Below, in pieces: positions 8,680-17,375 of a stretch of DNA of 64,000 bases. The notes beneath the pieces are model-generated. The model ran no database searches and was not told the origin of the DNA. It saw nothing but the letters and a program-made list of their open reading frames with translations. This DNA comes from DASQYE01 sp036389315. GTDB taxonomy: Bacteria > Acidobacteriota > Blastocatellia > Pyrinomonadales > Pyrinomonadaceae. The translations under genes were made by a program, and so were the position numbers. Location of the stretch: NCBI GenBank assembly GCA_036389315.1, contig DASVQF010000050.1, positions 102,560 through 166,559 on the forward strand, read 5' to 3'. The first letter of the stretch is position 1, and each line of letters starts with the position of its first letter.

Positions 8680-10065
8680 TCAAACGGCCGCGAGGCGCTC
8701 TTGCTCTTCCTGCTCTTTGCGCTCTATCCCACGACGCCCGTCATACTTGAGGAAGGCCGGGAGCAGCAGCGCCATCAGCCCCGTGCCGAGGATACAGAGC
8801 AGGCCGCCGGAGACGATAGAGGTGCGGATGCTGAAGAGGCTGGCGACGATGCCTGATTCGGCGTTGCCGAGCATTGGGCCAGCAGTGTAGCTGACCATCT
8901 CTATGCCTGCGAGCCGCCCGCGCAGGTGATCCGGTATCGTCTGGTTCCAGATGGTCATGCGGAAGAGCCCGCTAATCATGTCCGCAGCACCGGCCACGGC
9001 GAGCCACAGCAGCGCCAGCCATAAACGGTCTGCGAAGCCGAAGAAGAGGATGGCCAGCCCCCAGGCCGCAGCCGCCAGCACCACCGCCAGGCCATGACGA
9101 TTGATGCGCCCGCACCAGCCCGAAGTCAGGGTCGCAAGCATCGCGCCAACGGACGGGGCCGAATAGAGCAGCCCGACCGACGCGCCGCCGAAGCTCGTGG
9201 CGATGGCCGGAAACAGAGCCATCGGCATCCCGAAGAACATGGCGTTGATGTCTACGAGGTATGTGCCCATCAGCTCGGGACGGCTCCGCGCGTAGCGCAA
9301 GCCCTCGACTATGGAGCGCAAACTGGGGCGGTCGGCAGCGGGCGGCGGCGGCACAGCTTTCATCATCCACAGGGCGACGAGCGAAGCGAGGAAAGTTACG
9401 AGGTCTATCGAATAGACGAGCATTGGCCCAACGGTTGCGGCCAGCAGCCCGCCGAGCGCGGGCCCACTGATGCTGCCTATGTTGCGGCCCATCACGTTGA
9501 GCGCCGAGGCGGCGGGCAGCAAGCCGGGCTTGACGAGTCTGGGAACGAGGGCTTCCAGAGAGGGGCGCTGCAATCCGTTCAAAGCAGCGAAGAAGGCCGC
9601 GCACAGAAAGAGCAGCCAGGCGCGCGGGCGCGGCAGCAGCGAGTTCAGGATGAGAAGGCCGCTGCCCACGGCCAGCAGCAGCTCCGTGAAGCGCACCATG
9701 CGGCGGCGGTCAACGTAATCGGCCAGCGCCCCGCCGACGAAAGCCATGAAGAGGATGGGAAGAAACTCCGCCACTCCGAGCAGGCCCACGGCGAGCGATG
9801 AGCCGGTGAGCTGGTACATCTGCCAGGGCAGCACGACGAACGTCATCATCGAGCCGAAGAACGAGACCGCCTGCCCTATGAAGAGGAGGCGAAAGTCGCG
9901 CGAGACTTTAAGCGGCGTCAAGTCTATGGCGAGACCAGTGGCTCGTCTCTGCTTGTCATTCGCTGCGCGCCGCCGTCCGTTCTTCCGCAGCTCCGGCGGC
10001 GCGTAAGTCTCTTGCGCAACCGGGTCAGGTGTCAGGTGCGTCAGGGTGGGCTGCTGTTTTTCCAC
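8680..10065 (-). CDS. MFS transporter, EntS-like
   Basis: A 461-residue major facilitator protein with about 12 hydrophobic helices. A polar N-terminal tail of roughly 50 residues precedes the first helix (FRLLFIGQAVSFFGSMMTF). The cytoplasmic loop after helix 2 carries GGALADYVDRRRMV, the family signature. The pattern (LNGLQRPSLEALVPRLV, ISGPALGGLL) resembles the EntS/YbdA siderophore-exporter group, but no siderophore genes are present, so the substrate is open. The start is GTG. The C-terminus is a charged tail (RKEQEEQERL). Confidence 0.85.
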   Translation of the reverse strand: MEKQQPTLTHLTPDPVAQETYAPPELRKNGRRRAANDKQRRATGLAIDLTPLKVSRDFRLLFIGQAVSFFGSMMTFVVLPWQMYQLTGSSLAVGLLGVAEFLPILFMAFVGGALADYVDRRRMVRFTELLLAVGSGLLILNSLLPRPRAWLLFLCAAFFAALNGLQRPSLEALVPRLVKPGLLPAASALNVMGRNIGSISGPALGGLLAATVGPMLVYSIDLVTFLASLVALWMMKAVPPPPAADRPSLRSIVEGLRYARSRPELMGTYLVDINAMFFGMPMALFPAIATSFGGASVGLLYSAPSVGAMLATLTSGWCGRINRHGLAVVLAAAAWGLAILFFGFADRLWLALLWLAVAGAADMISGLFRMTIWNQTIPDHLRGRLAGIEMVSYTAGPMLGNAESGIVASLFSIRTSIVSGGLLCILGTGLMALLLPAFLKYDGRRGIERKEQEEQERLAAV

Positions 10066-10177
10066 TTGCGTTCGGGCTTCTTTAGAGCTTTAGTGATCGG
10101 CCGATTGAGAATCCTGGGGGATTTGTCAAGAAGGTAGCCGATAGCCCGCCGGTTTGGCAAAGGCTTCGGTTTGATCT

Positions 10178-10837
10178 TCAGTCAAACTGCTTTTTGAAAT
10201 CCTCGAACTCCTGCCGCAGGCTTGCCATCTCGCCGCGCAGAGCCTCTACCTCCTGTTCCAGCCTGGAAACCCTGTCGCCGCCCGACGGCCGCGTGACCGC
10301 TTCCGTCTCTGGGCCCACGCCCAGGTCTTCGGCGCTGACTTCGCCCGACAACAGGTGAGCGTAGCGCACCTCTTTGCGGCCGGGCTGTCGGGCCAGCCTG
10401 ACGACGAGCGGCTGCGGCTCCTTGACGATCAAACGGTCGAGCGTCTCTTCGACCTCGTCCAGTCCGGGAAAATCGTAGAGCCTTGAGGCGTGGCTGCGAA
10501 GCTCGCCAACGGTCTGCGGCCCCCGGAGCATGAGGGCACAGGTGAGGGCCAGCTCCCTCTCGTCCAGGCCGAAGACCTCCGTCATCATCTGCTTGTACTT
10601 GGGCACGCGGCTCGTGCTGCCGTAAAAGACGTAGACCAGATTCTTGGCGCGCAGGCTCTCGATGGTCTGCGAGACGGTGGCCTCGTCGTAAGCGACCACC
10701 GGGTTGCGGTTGTTCTTCTGGTTACAGGCTTGAACCAGGGCATTGAGCGTCAGCGGATAATATTCCGGCGTCGTGACCTGCTTTTCCACGAGCGAGCCCA
10801 GGACTCTTACTTCCTCCTCGTTCAGGATCGTCTCCAT
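10178..10837 (-). CDS. YceH-like (DUF480, UPF0502) protein
   Basis: 219 residues beginning METILNEEEVRVLGSLVEKQ, then YYPLTLNALVQACNQKNNR. This is the signature of the DUF480/YceH family, which folds as two winged-helix domains. The ATG start is clear. The last 40 residues form a coiled coil (VSRLEQEVEALRGEMASLRQ) that E. coli YceH also carries. The biochemical role of the family is not settled; a DNA- or nucleotide-linked function is only inferred from the fold. It stands alone with about 110 bp before the MFS gene. Confidence 0.88.
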   Translation of the reverse strand: METILNEEEVRVLGSLVEKQVTTPEYYPLTLNALVQACNQKNNRNPVVAYDEATVSQTIESLRAKNLVYVFYGSTSRVPKYKQMMTEVFGLDERELALTCALMLRGPQTVGELRSHASRLYDFPGLDEVEETLDRLIVKEPQPLVVRLARQPGRKEVRYAHLLSGEVSAEDLGVGPETEAVTRPSGGDRVSRLEQEVEALRGEMASLRQEFEDFKKQFD

Positions 10838-10907
10838 AACCGCGCGTTCCTCGACCTTCCATATGAACGGACATTTGGTTTACTCGCGAACAGTATAAGC
10901 TTACCTG

Positions 10908-11351
10908 TCACGGCAGGTACTCGCGCGGCACGGGGTTGTCGTCTCGCTCGTTGTCCCAGAGCGCGCCCACTATCCACCACCTCCGGCCGTCGTTGAAGAG
11001 CTGTATGCTGTTGATGCCGCGCTTGAAGGGCTCCGCGTCCGAAGGGTCTTGGCGGGCCTCGTAGGTGCTGAAGACCTGCGCGATCTGGCCGAAGAGGTCT
11101 GTGCGGCGCGCGACCTCCACTTCATAGAAGGCGTTGGAGCGAAAGTAGTCGGCCGTGTCGCGCACGTACCCGTCTACGTCCATTACCTTCGCCTGCCCGC
11201 TGCCGTCCTCGGCAACGACTGTGCGTACCAGGTGCGCGCCGGGCAGAAAGAGCGAGCGCATCTGCGGCGTGTCGCGCTCAAGCCCGGCCGGGCCTGAGAC
11301 GCTCTCGTAAAAGGCGCGGATGATCGAGTCCAGGCTCTCCGTCTCATTCAT
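10908..11351 (-). CDS. SnoaL/NTF2-like fold protein
   Basis: About 147 residues. The pattern ESLDSIIRAFYESVSGPAGL ... RDTADYFRSNAFYEVEVAR ... GINSIQLFNDGRRWWIVGAL fits a cone-shaped NTF2-like (SnoaL/DUF4440) domain. The ATG at 11351 is chosen because GAGGAG precedes it at 7-8 bp; an upstream in-frame start at 11378 lacks such a site. These domains serve in many enzymes and binding proteins, so no reaction can be assigned. It is divergent from the Tat-exported SDR gene. Confidence 0.7.
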   Translation of the reverse strand: MNETESLDSIIRAFYESVSGPAGLERDTPQMRSLFLPGAHLVRTVVAEDGSGQAKVMDVDGYVRDTADYFRSNAFYEVEVARRTDLFGQIAQVFSTYEARQDPSDAEPFKRGINSIQLFNDGRRWWIVGALWDNERDDNPVPREYLP

Positions 11352-11539
11352 AATGTTTCTCCTCTTCTTCGATACCAAATTTTCCGGATTTTATCATCAA
11401 GCCCGCGCGTATCAACTCGTCCATAATTTCGTATCTCCGGCAGTCCGTGATTTTCCCTCGCGCGCTTGAAACAATGTGCCAGGGTCGCTCGTATGCAACT
11501 CGATTATTTTCATCGACCGAAGCGCAAAGGAGCTAACGG

Positions 11540-12736
11540 ATGTCCACCAGCAGAAGAGACTTTATCAGGATTTCAGCCGCCGCCGGCAGTTTGATGAGCT
11601 TTGGCCTGGTTCCCGAATCATTGTCCCTGGCCCAACAATCAGAGAGGGCGGACGAGTCTTCGGCAGCTAAGGCCGTGGGCAAAGCGGCCAAGCCCTTGCG
11701 CATACTGATACTCGGCGGCACGGGTTACACGGGCCCATATCAGGTTCGTTATGCGCTCGCGCGTGGCCACAAGGTCACGGTCTTCAATCGTGGCAAGACG
11801 CATCCGGGCGAGCTGCCGAAAGAGGCCGAGCAGTTGATCGGCGACCGCAACGGCAAGCTCGACGCCCTGAAGGGAAGGAAGTGGGACGTGGTGATTGACG
11901 TGCCGACGACGCTGCCCGTCTGGGTGCGAGACGCGGCGCAGGTGCTCAAGGGGAACGTTGACCGCTACGTCTTCATCTCGACCATCTCCGTCTACGCCGA
12001 CACGAGCAAGCCCGGCATGGACGAAAGTGCGCCGACGCAGAAGTACACGGGCGCTGACCCGATGAAAGAGACGCAGGAGACTCTGCGCGCCTCTAACTTC
12101 GGGCTCTACGGGCCGCTCAAGGCGCTCTCCGAGCAGGAGGCCGAGAAATGGTTTCCGGGCAAGGCTCTCATCATTCGTCCCGGTTTGATCGTGGGCCCAG
12201 GCGACCCGACAGACCGCTTCACCTATTGGCCCATCCGCATAGATCGCGGCGGCGAGGTGCTCGCGCCCGGAAACCCCAGTGACCCCGTGCAGTTCATAGA
12301 TGCGCGCGACCTGGCGGAGTGGATCATACGCATGGCCGAAGGGGGCGAGGTGGGCACGTACAACGCTACCGGCCCACGCTCGCGCCTCTCGGTGGCCGAG
12401 ATGCTCTACGGCATCAAGGCCGTGACGACCTCGGACGCGCACTTCACCTGGGTTGACGCAAACTTCCTGGAAGCGCAGAAGGTCAGACCGTGGGCCGACA
12501 TGCCGGTCTGGATTCCGCCGAGCGGCGAAGGCACAGGCTTTGCACAGATCAGCATCAAGCGCGCCGTGGAAAAGGGCTTGACCTTTCGCCCCCTGGCCGA
12601 TACTGCGCGCGACACTATCGCCTGGTTCAAAACGCTGCCCGCCGAACGGCAAGCCAAGATGGGAGCCGGGCTCCAACCGCAACGTGAAACAGAGGTGCTC
12701 GCCGCCTGGCACGCCCGCCGGAAACCGTCAGCGTAA
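11540..12736 (+). CDS. Tat-exported NAD-dependent epimerase/dehydratase-like SDR
   Basis: 398 residues. The N-terminus has a twin-arginine signal (SRRDFIRISAAAGSLMSF) and predicts export of the folded protein. The mature part is an extended SDR: nucleotide-binding GGTGYTG, a conserved VFISTISVYAD strand, and YGPLK matching the catalytic Tyr-x-x-x-Lys. The start is supported by AAAGGAG upstream. Exported dehydrogenase-like proteins usually carry their cofactor tightly bound, which fits Tat use. The gene is followed 14 bp later by a membrane carrier gene. Substrate unknown. Confidence 0.82.
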   Translation: MSTSRRDFIRISAAAGSLMSFGLVPESLSLAQQSERADESSAAKAVGKAAKPLRILILGGTGYTGPYQVRYALARGHKVTVFNRGKTHPGELPKEAEQLIGDRNGKLDALKGRKWDVVIDVPTTLPVWVRDAAQVLKGNVDRYVFISTISVYADTSKPGMDESAPTQKYTGADPMKETQETLRASNFGLYGPLKALSEQEAEKWFPGKALIIRPGLIVGPGDPTDRFTYWPIRIDRGGEVLAPGNPSDPVQFIDARDLAEWIIRMAEGGEVGTYNATGPRSRLSVAEMLYGIKAVTTSDAHFTWVDANFLEAQKVRPWADMPVWIPPSGEGTGFAQISIKRAVEKGLTFRPLADTARDTIAWFKTLPAERQAKMGAGLQPQRETEVLAAWHARRKPSA

Positions 12737-12750
12737 ATAAAAGGGATGAC

Positions 12751-14139
12751 TTGAACATAGAGGGTCACAAGCCGGGAGGGCCGGAGCCGACCGCTTTGAC
12801 GCGCGTGCTGCGCAAGGCTGTGGATGTCAGAAGGGACGAGGTGCGCGCGCTGATGCTGGGCTTCGTCTATTACTTCCTGGTTCTTTCCAGCTACTACATC
12901 ATCAGGCCGATACGCGACGACATGGGCTTGGCGGGCGGCGTGGAGAACCTGCCGTGGATGTTTACGGGGACGCTCTTTGCGATGCTCGTGGCCAACGCGC
13001 TCTTCGCCGCGCTGGTGGCGAAGTTTTCGCGCAGGCGCTTTATCCCAATCGCCTATCGCTTCTTCATAGCCAATCTGCTCATCTTCTTCCTGCTCCTGCG
13101 GGCTCTCCCGCAAGGCCATCAAATCTGGGTCGGGCGCTCCTTCTACATCTGGACGAGCGTCTTCAACCTCTTCGTCGTCTCGGTCTTCTGGGCCTTCATG
13201 GCAGACATCTTCAGCACGGATCAGGGCAAGCGGCTGTTCGGCTTTATCAGCGTCGGCGGCACGCTCGGCGGAATCTGCGGCGCAGGCGTAACGGCGACGC
13301 TCGTGCAGAAGGTGGGGGCCGTCAACCTCCTGCTCATCTCGGCCGCGCTGCTTGAGCTGGGCGCGCAATGCGTGCGACTGTTCCCTTCGGCCTTCGAGGG
13401 CTCGCGCGGGTCACTGCGGCGAGAGGTGGTGGCCGAGGAAGCGCCGATTGGCGGCGGCATCTGGTCTGGCATTGTGCATGACCTGCGCTCGCCGTACCTG
13501 CTGGGCATCTGCGCTTACATGCTGCTCTATGCGATCACTTCCACGCTGCTCTATTTTCAGCAGGCGGGCGTCATCTCGACTGCCTTCACAGACCGCGCGG
13601 CGCGCACGGCCTTCCTCGCGCAGATAGACCTCACGGTCAACGTCCTGACGATCTTCGTGCAGTTGTTTTTGACAGGCAGGCTATTGAAGTGGCTCGGCGT
13701 CGGAGTGACGCTCGCCGTGCTGCCCGCCTTGAGCGTGATAGGCTTTACGGGGATGGGTATGGTTCCTACGCTTTTGGTGCTCGTCATCTTTCTGACCTTG
13801 CGCCGGGCCGGAAACTTCGCGCTCGCCAGGCCCGCGCGCGAAGTCCTCTTCACAGTCGTCAGCCGCGAGGACAAGTACAAGGCCAAGAGCTTTATAGACA
13901 CCTTCATCTACCGCGCGGGCGATCAGATCGGCGCGTGGTCAACGCCCGCGCTCGGGTGGCTCGGGCTCGGCATGGCCGGAATCTCTTTCGTCGCAGTGCC
14001 TCTGGCCGCCCTCTGGTTTCTGATCAGCCTGTGGCTCGGCAAGAAGCAGGTGGCCATGACACGCGAGCGCGCGAGCGCCGACTCCGCTCCCCCACGGCCC
14101 TTAGCCGCCGCAGCCCTCCTCGGACGCGTCGAAAGATAG
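12751..14139 (+). CDS. MFS/ATP-ADP-carrier-like membrane transporter
   Basis: 462 residues with about 12 membrane helices. The opening VRALMLGFVYYFLVLSSYYI IRPIRDDMG and the later FWAFMADIFSTDQGKRLFGF resemble Npt1/Npt2-like nucleotide carriers, a branch that in free-living bacteria has unknown substrates. The start is TTG at 12751 with AAGGGA before it; the nearby ATG runs at once into a stop. It lies 14 bp after the SDR gene and is probably cotranscribed. The carrier family is likely, true nucleotide exchange is not shown. Confidence 0.65.
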   Translation: MNIEGHKPGGPEPTALTRVLRKAVDVRRDEVRALMLGFVYYFLVLSSYYIIRPIRDDMGLAGGVENLPWMFTGTLFAMLVANALFAALVAKFSRRRFIPIAYRFFIANLLIFFLLLRALPQGHQIWVGRSFYIWTSVFNLFVVSVFWAFMADIFSTDQGKRLFGFISVGGTLGGICGAGVTATLVQKVGAVNLLLISAALLELGAQCVRLFPSAFEGSRGSLRREVVAEEAPIGGGIWSGIVHDLRSPYLLGICAYMLLYAITSTLLYFQQAGVISTAFTDRAARTAFLAQIDLTVNVLTIFVQLFLTGRLLKWLGVGVTLAVLPALSVIGFTGMGMVPTLLVLVIFLTLRRAGNFALARPAREVLFTVVSREDKYKAKSFIDTFIYRAGDQIGAWSTPALGWLGLGMAGISFVAVPLAALWFLISLWLGKKQVAMTRERASADSAPPRPLAAAALLGRVER

Positions 14140-14185
14140 AGACCCCGCCGCTTTTGACAAATCACGCGTACTTACGCAACATGGT

Positions 14186-14545
14186 GTGTCGAATCCTGTG
14201 GGAGGTGTTAGCGGCTCGATGACTAAGCGCCATCGAAAGCGAGGAAAGTCGAACGCGGCGGCTCAGCCGAGCGCCCATTACGATAACCTGATACGGTTGC
14301 GTGAGGATAATCCGAAGGCGTTCGAGCAGTTGGGCGAGACTACGCAGCAATCTGTCGAGCGCTACGAGCTTGAGCAGCTCGCGCCCGCTTTCGAGTACCG
14401 CGCGGGCCATGAGCGACTCCTTGAGCTGCGCCAGCGTTCGCCCCGCGTCTTCGCACTCCTCAGCCCCGAGACCAAGCAGATGGTCGAGAGATACGCCGAG
14501 ATCAAACGCGCCTACCAGATCGTCAACGCGAGCGAAGATCAATAA
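14186..14545 (+). CDS. Small protein of two tandem helical repeats, unknown function
   Basis: Up to 119 residues from a GTG at 14186; an ATG at 14219 gives MTKRHRKRGK and may be the real start. A basic N-terminus (KRHRKRGK) precedes two repeats of about 40 residues: one starting YDNLIRLREDNPKAFEQL and one starting HERLLELRQRSPRVFALL, each ending T-x-x-x-VERY. Both read as amphipathic helices. I recognise no family. The basic head could bind nucleic acid, which is inference only. Confidence 0.6.
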   Translation: MSNPVGGVSGSMTKRHRKRGKSNAAAQPSAHYDNLIRLREDNPKAFEQLGETTQQSVERYELEQLAPAFEYRAGHERLLELRQRSPRVFALLSPETKQMVERYAEIKRAYQIVNASEDQ

Positions 14546-14568
14546 GCACCAGCGAAGCTGAGCTATCC

Positions 14569-16677
14569 TTAGCGTCCGAGCGCGACTCCCGAACAACGCT
14601 CATCGAACATGCGCCTGACTGTGCGCATGATCTCCCCGCCGGCCCTCTCGGCCGTCTTGCCCTTCGGATGGATGCCGCAGATGGCCGTCGTCCAGGCGTG
14701 ATCCAGGTCTGCGCTCCAACGCGTCCGCCCCTCGCGGTCGCGCCCGTAGGTCAGATAAGCCGACAGGGTGTTCAAGCCAGTGCCGGGCCGCTCGCCTATC
14801 AAATGTATGACGGCGTCCACTTCAAGCAGCGCGCCGACGTGATAACCGGCCCGCACACGCCCGTTGCGAATCACGACAGCAGTCTCGCCGAGGTGAAAGC
14901 CCGCCCCCGAAAGCTCGCTGCGCAGGCGCGGCACGATCATTCGCAGGTTTTCGTTGAGCGCGTTCGCATTGAGCCCGTCCGAGAGAACGAGCTGTATCTG
15001 CGGCCGGCGCTCGGAGGCGTAGAGACGAGCGAGCCGCGCTCCGTCCTCGTCACACACAAGCTCACCCGTCTGCGGATGTGACAGGTACTCTTCCCGACTC
15101 CTGGCCCAAGTGCGAACGAGTATGTGATGCGGCAGGACATCCTTGATGACCGTCTCGCTCAAGGTCGCATGGAGCGCCTCGCGCGCGTGCCTGTAGATGG
15201 CTTCCATCCTGGCCTCGGCCGCAGGCGGCGCGGCGAACTCGCCCTGCTCATACCCGTATCCCAGATCATAACCGCGCCCTCTCAGCTCTCTTATCTTCCT
15301 CGCGCCCTCCTCGCGCAACACATCCTCGGAACGACCGTCCCCCCCGGCCTTCATATAGTGAGCGTAGAGCCGCTCCGCCATCGCCGCCGCGTCCGCACGC
15401 AACGAGCCGCCCGCCTCCATCACGCCGAGCGCAGTGAGCCTCCTCTGCATAGGCGTCGAGACAGTCTTTCGCGTCATTCGACGAAGGCGCGGGTGCTCGC
15501 GGAAAGACGTGGTCATGTAGCCGAGCATCGGATCAGTGTTGCCCGCCACGGCCATCAGGTAAGCGGGCGCTGCCTCTCTGACGATGCGCTCCGTCAAGTG
15601 CCGCAGCGCATGCGGCTCTATCCCCATGTGAAATGTCGAGCAGACATCCAGGCCCATAGTGAGCCCGTGCAGCTTAGCCATCACGCTGTCTTCAAGACAG
15701 GCGCGCAGCAGTTGCTCGCCCGTGCGAAAGACCTCCGGGCCGATGAACCCTGCCACGTCGTTGACGATCATCCAGGGAGAAGCTGTGTGCTGTCTGATGA
15801 GACGGGCCAGCCCGTAGGTGCGCGCTTCGAGAGTGACCATGTCGAGCCCCTCGGCCGCCCCGTTCGTGACTTCCGCGCCCTGCCCCGTCTCGAAGTAGAG
15901 CCCCGGAAAGCCGCGCGCCAGATCAACGAGGCCGTCCACGTCCATGCCGACCATTCCCACCAGCGCCTTTGACGTTCCTGCAAGGCTCTGGAATCCGACA
16001 TCCACAGGCACACGCTCGCGCGCGCTCGTCTGCTTCACGATGTCCGAGAGCACGCAGTAGCGCGTCGGCAGCTCAAGGCGCTCGACAACCCGGCGCAGCA
16101 GCTCTTCAAGCCGCACTATCGCCTCGACCTCATCGCTCGCGGGATTGACGCCTACAACTACGTCACCGCAGCCGTAGGCCAGCCCTTCGAGAATCGAGAA
16201 GAGAATCTCCTGCTCGTCGTCGCCCGGACTGTTAGGTTGAATGCGCGAGCCGAAGTGAGCGGGCGAGCCCACACACACGCCCTCGCCCGGCAGCGAATTG
16301 AAGAGCGATTGTGCGACCCTTGCCAGCTCCTCGTCGGTCATCACCTTGACGACGGCGGCAATGGCTTCGCTCGAAAGCCCGTCGCACCACTTCCGGGCCC
16401 AGGCCCCTGCTTCACCGCCCAGCAGTATGCTTTTCAGTTGGCCCACGGTGAGGTGAGCCATCGCCAACGCGCGGCCGGAGTCCACACATCGTAAGAGCGC
16501 CTCGCTCAGAGCATCCTCGACGAAGAGAGTCCGGTTGATCTCGCCTAAGGTCTGCGCGCAAAGGGACGAGCGCGCCTCTTCGCGCACGCGAGCGTCACAA
16601 GTTCCGCCGACCCGCAGGTCGCCCTCCTTGAACTCGCCCGCGAGCACGAACGTCTCGATCAATTCCCGACGGCCCAT
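14569..16677 (-). CDS. eutBC: Ethanolamine ammonia-lyase, EutB-EutC fusion
   Basis: A single 702-residue chain matching both subunits of adenosylcobalamin-dependent ethanolamine ammonia-lyase, which converts ethanolamine to acetaldehyde and ammonia. Residues about 1-445 are EutB: SRIQPN, GDVVVGVNPASDEVE, YFETGQGAEVTNGAAEG, EARTYGLARL and FIGPEVFRTGEQLLRACLED. Residues about 470-702 are EutC: QLVLSDGLNANAL, IGERPGTGLNTLSAYLTYG and a CSGVAL ending. In most bacteria these are separate genes. No microcompartment, EutA reactivase or acetaldehyde dehydrogenase gene is nearby and no cobalamin riboswitch was recognised. The start is ATG without a strong Shine-Dalgarno. Enzyme call is strong; the fusion is read directly. 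Confidence 0.9.
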   Translation of the reverse strand: MGRRELIETFVLAGEFKEGDLRVGGTCDARVREEARSSLCAQTLGEINRTLFVEDALSEALLRCVDSGRALAMAHLTVGQLKSILLGGEAGAWARKWCDGLSSEAIAAVVKVMTDEELARVAQSLFNSLPGEGVCVGSPAHFGSRIQPNSPGDDEQEILFSILEGLAYGCGDVVVGVNPASDEVEAIVRLEELLRRVVERLELPTRYCVLSDIVKQTSARERVPVDVGFQSLAGTSKALVGMVGMDVDGLVDLARGFPGLYFETGQGAEVTNGAAEGLDMVTLEARTYGLARLIRQHTASPWMIVNDVAGFIGPEVFRTGEQLLRACLEDSVMAKLHGLTMGLDVCSTFHMGIEPHALRHLTERIVREAAPAYLMAVAGNTDPMLGYMTTSFREHPRLRRMTRKTVSTPMQRRLTALGVMEAGGSLRADAAAMAERLYAHYMKAGGDGRSEDVLREEGARKIRELRGRGYDLGYGYEQGEFAAPPAAEARMEAIYRHAREALHATLSETVIKDVLPHHILVRTWARSREEYLSHPQTGELVCDEDGARLARLYASERRPQIQLVLSDGLNANALNENLRMIVPRLRSELSGAGFHLGETAVVIRNGRVRAGYHVGALLEVDAVIHLIGERPGTGLNTLSAYLTYGRDREGRTRWSADLDHAWTTAICGIHPKGKTAERAGGEIMRTVRRMFDERCSGVALGR

Positions 16678-16692
16678 AGCTTTTTTTGTGTC

Positions 16693-17181
16693 TCAAACGG
16701 TTCCGGCCTGAGTGGGCCCACGCCGCCCAAGCGTCGCGAGGTGTGCCAGGTAGCGAATGCGGTCTGTTTCGTTCATCCCGGTGATACGCACGCCGACCAG
16801 GTATCCGGCCCTCGCCTCCTTCTCTTCCAGTCGCCTGTGGTGCACCAGGCTCGCTTCCATTTCGACCAGCCCGGCCGGATAAATGTCCAGCACGATGCGC
16901 AGCACACAGCCCTCTTCGGTGATGAGAGACTGGCCGATGCGCAGCGAAGGCAGAATCATCGCCAGCCCCGTCTCGCTCACGTTGCAAGTGCTGCCGATCA
17001 GCTTCGACCCACCCGGAGCAGCGCCGCCAACCCTTTCCTCCCCTTCTTGAGCGAGCGAGACGCTCAGCAGCAGGCGCGCCTCCACCTGCGCCTCAAGCTC
17101 GGCTTCGCGGCGCTCGGCCTCGCGGCGGTTGACGAACAGCGAGCGCAGGCGTGCTGACAGGTGATTGATTATTTTCGTCAT
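16693..17181 (-). CDS. PilZ-domain protein
   Basis: About 162 residues from the ATG at 17181; a longer in-frame version up to 17250 is possible. A charged helix (NRREAERREAELEAQVEARL) precedes a PilZ-like beta domain with TCNVSETGLAMILPSL and GYLVGVRITGM. PilZ domains bind cyclic di-GMP through an N-terminal RxxxR and a D/NxSxxG motif; here NVSETG matches the second, while NRREAERR may supply the first. It lies 15 bp before the EutBC gene on the same strand. A c-di-GMP role is inferred. Confidence 0.7.
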   Translation of the reverse strand: MTKIINHLSARLRSLFVNRREAERREAELEAQVEARLLLSVSLAQEGEERVGGAAPGGSKLIGSTCNVSETGLAMILPSLRIGQSLITEEGCVLRIVLDIYPAGLVEMEASLVHHRRLEEKEARAGYLVGVRITGMNETDRIRYLAHLATLGRRGPTQAGTV

Positions 17182-17375
17182 CTTCCAAAACTGCTGGGCC
17201 CTGATCTTACTGAGAGCCCATTCTATTAGGCAATGCCCGGCCGGAAGCACGGCCCAATCAGTGGATGCGGATTATTCATCGGAGTGATGAAAACAATGAG
17301 TTTGCCCCATACAAGGCCGCGCCTTATGATGGCTGCAGGCAAGTGAAGGGAACGAGTCTTCGGAAGGGGAGGCAG

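Noticed and set aside
11639..12712. Long open frame on the minus strand (357 codons)
   Set aside because: It lies opposite the well-supported Tat-exported SDR, has the Arg/His/Leu-rich look of a GC-rich antisense shadow and matches no family.
12406..13368. Minus-strand frame of 320 codons
   Set aside because: Antisense to the SDR/carrier junction, low-complexity charged sequence, no ribosome site.
14155..14230. Possible tRNA (TCGAATCC-like T-loop)
   Set aside because: No acceptor stem, D arm or anticodon arm can be folded around it.
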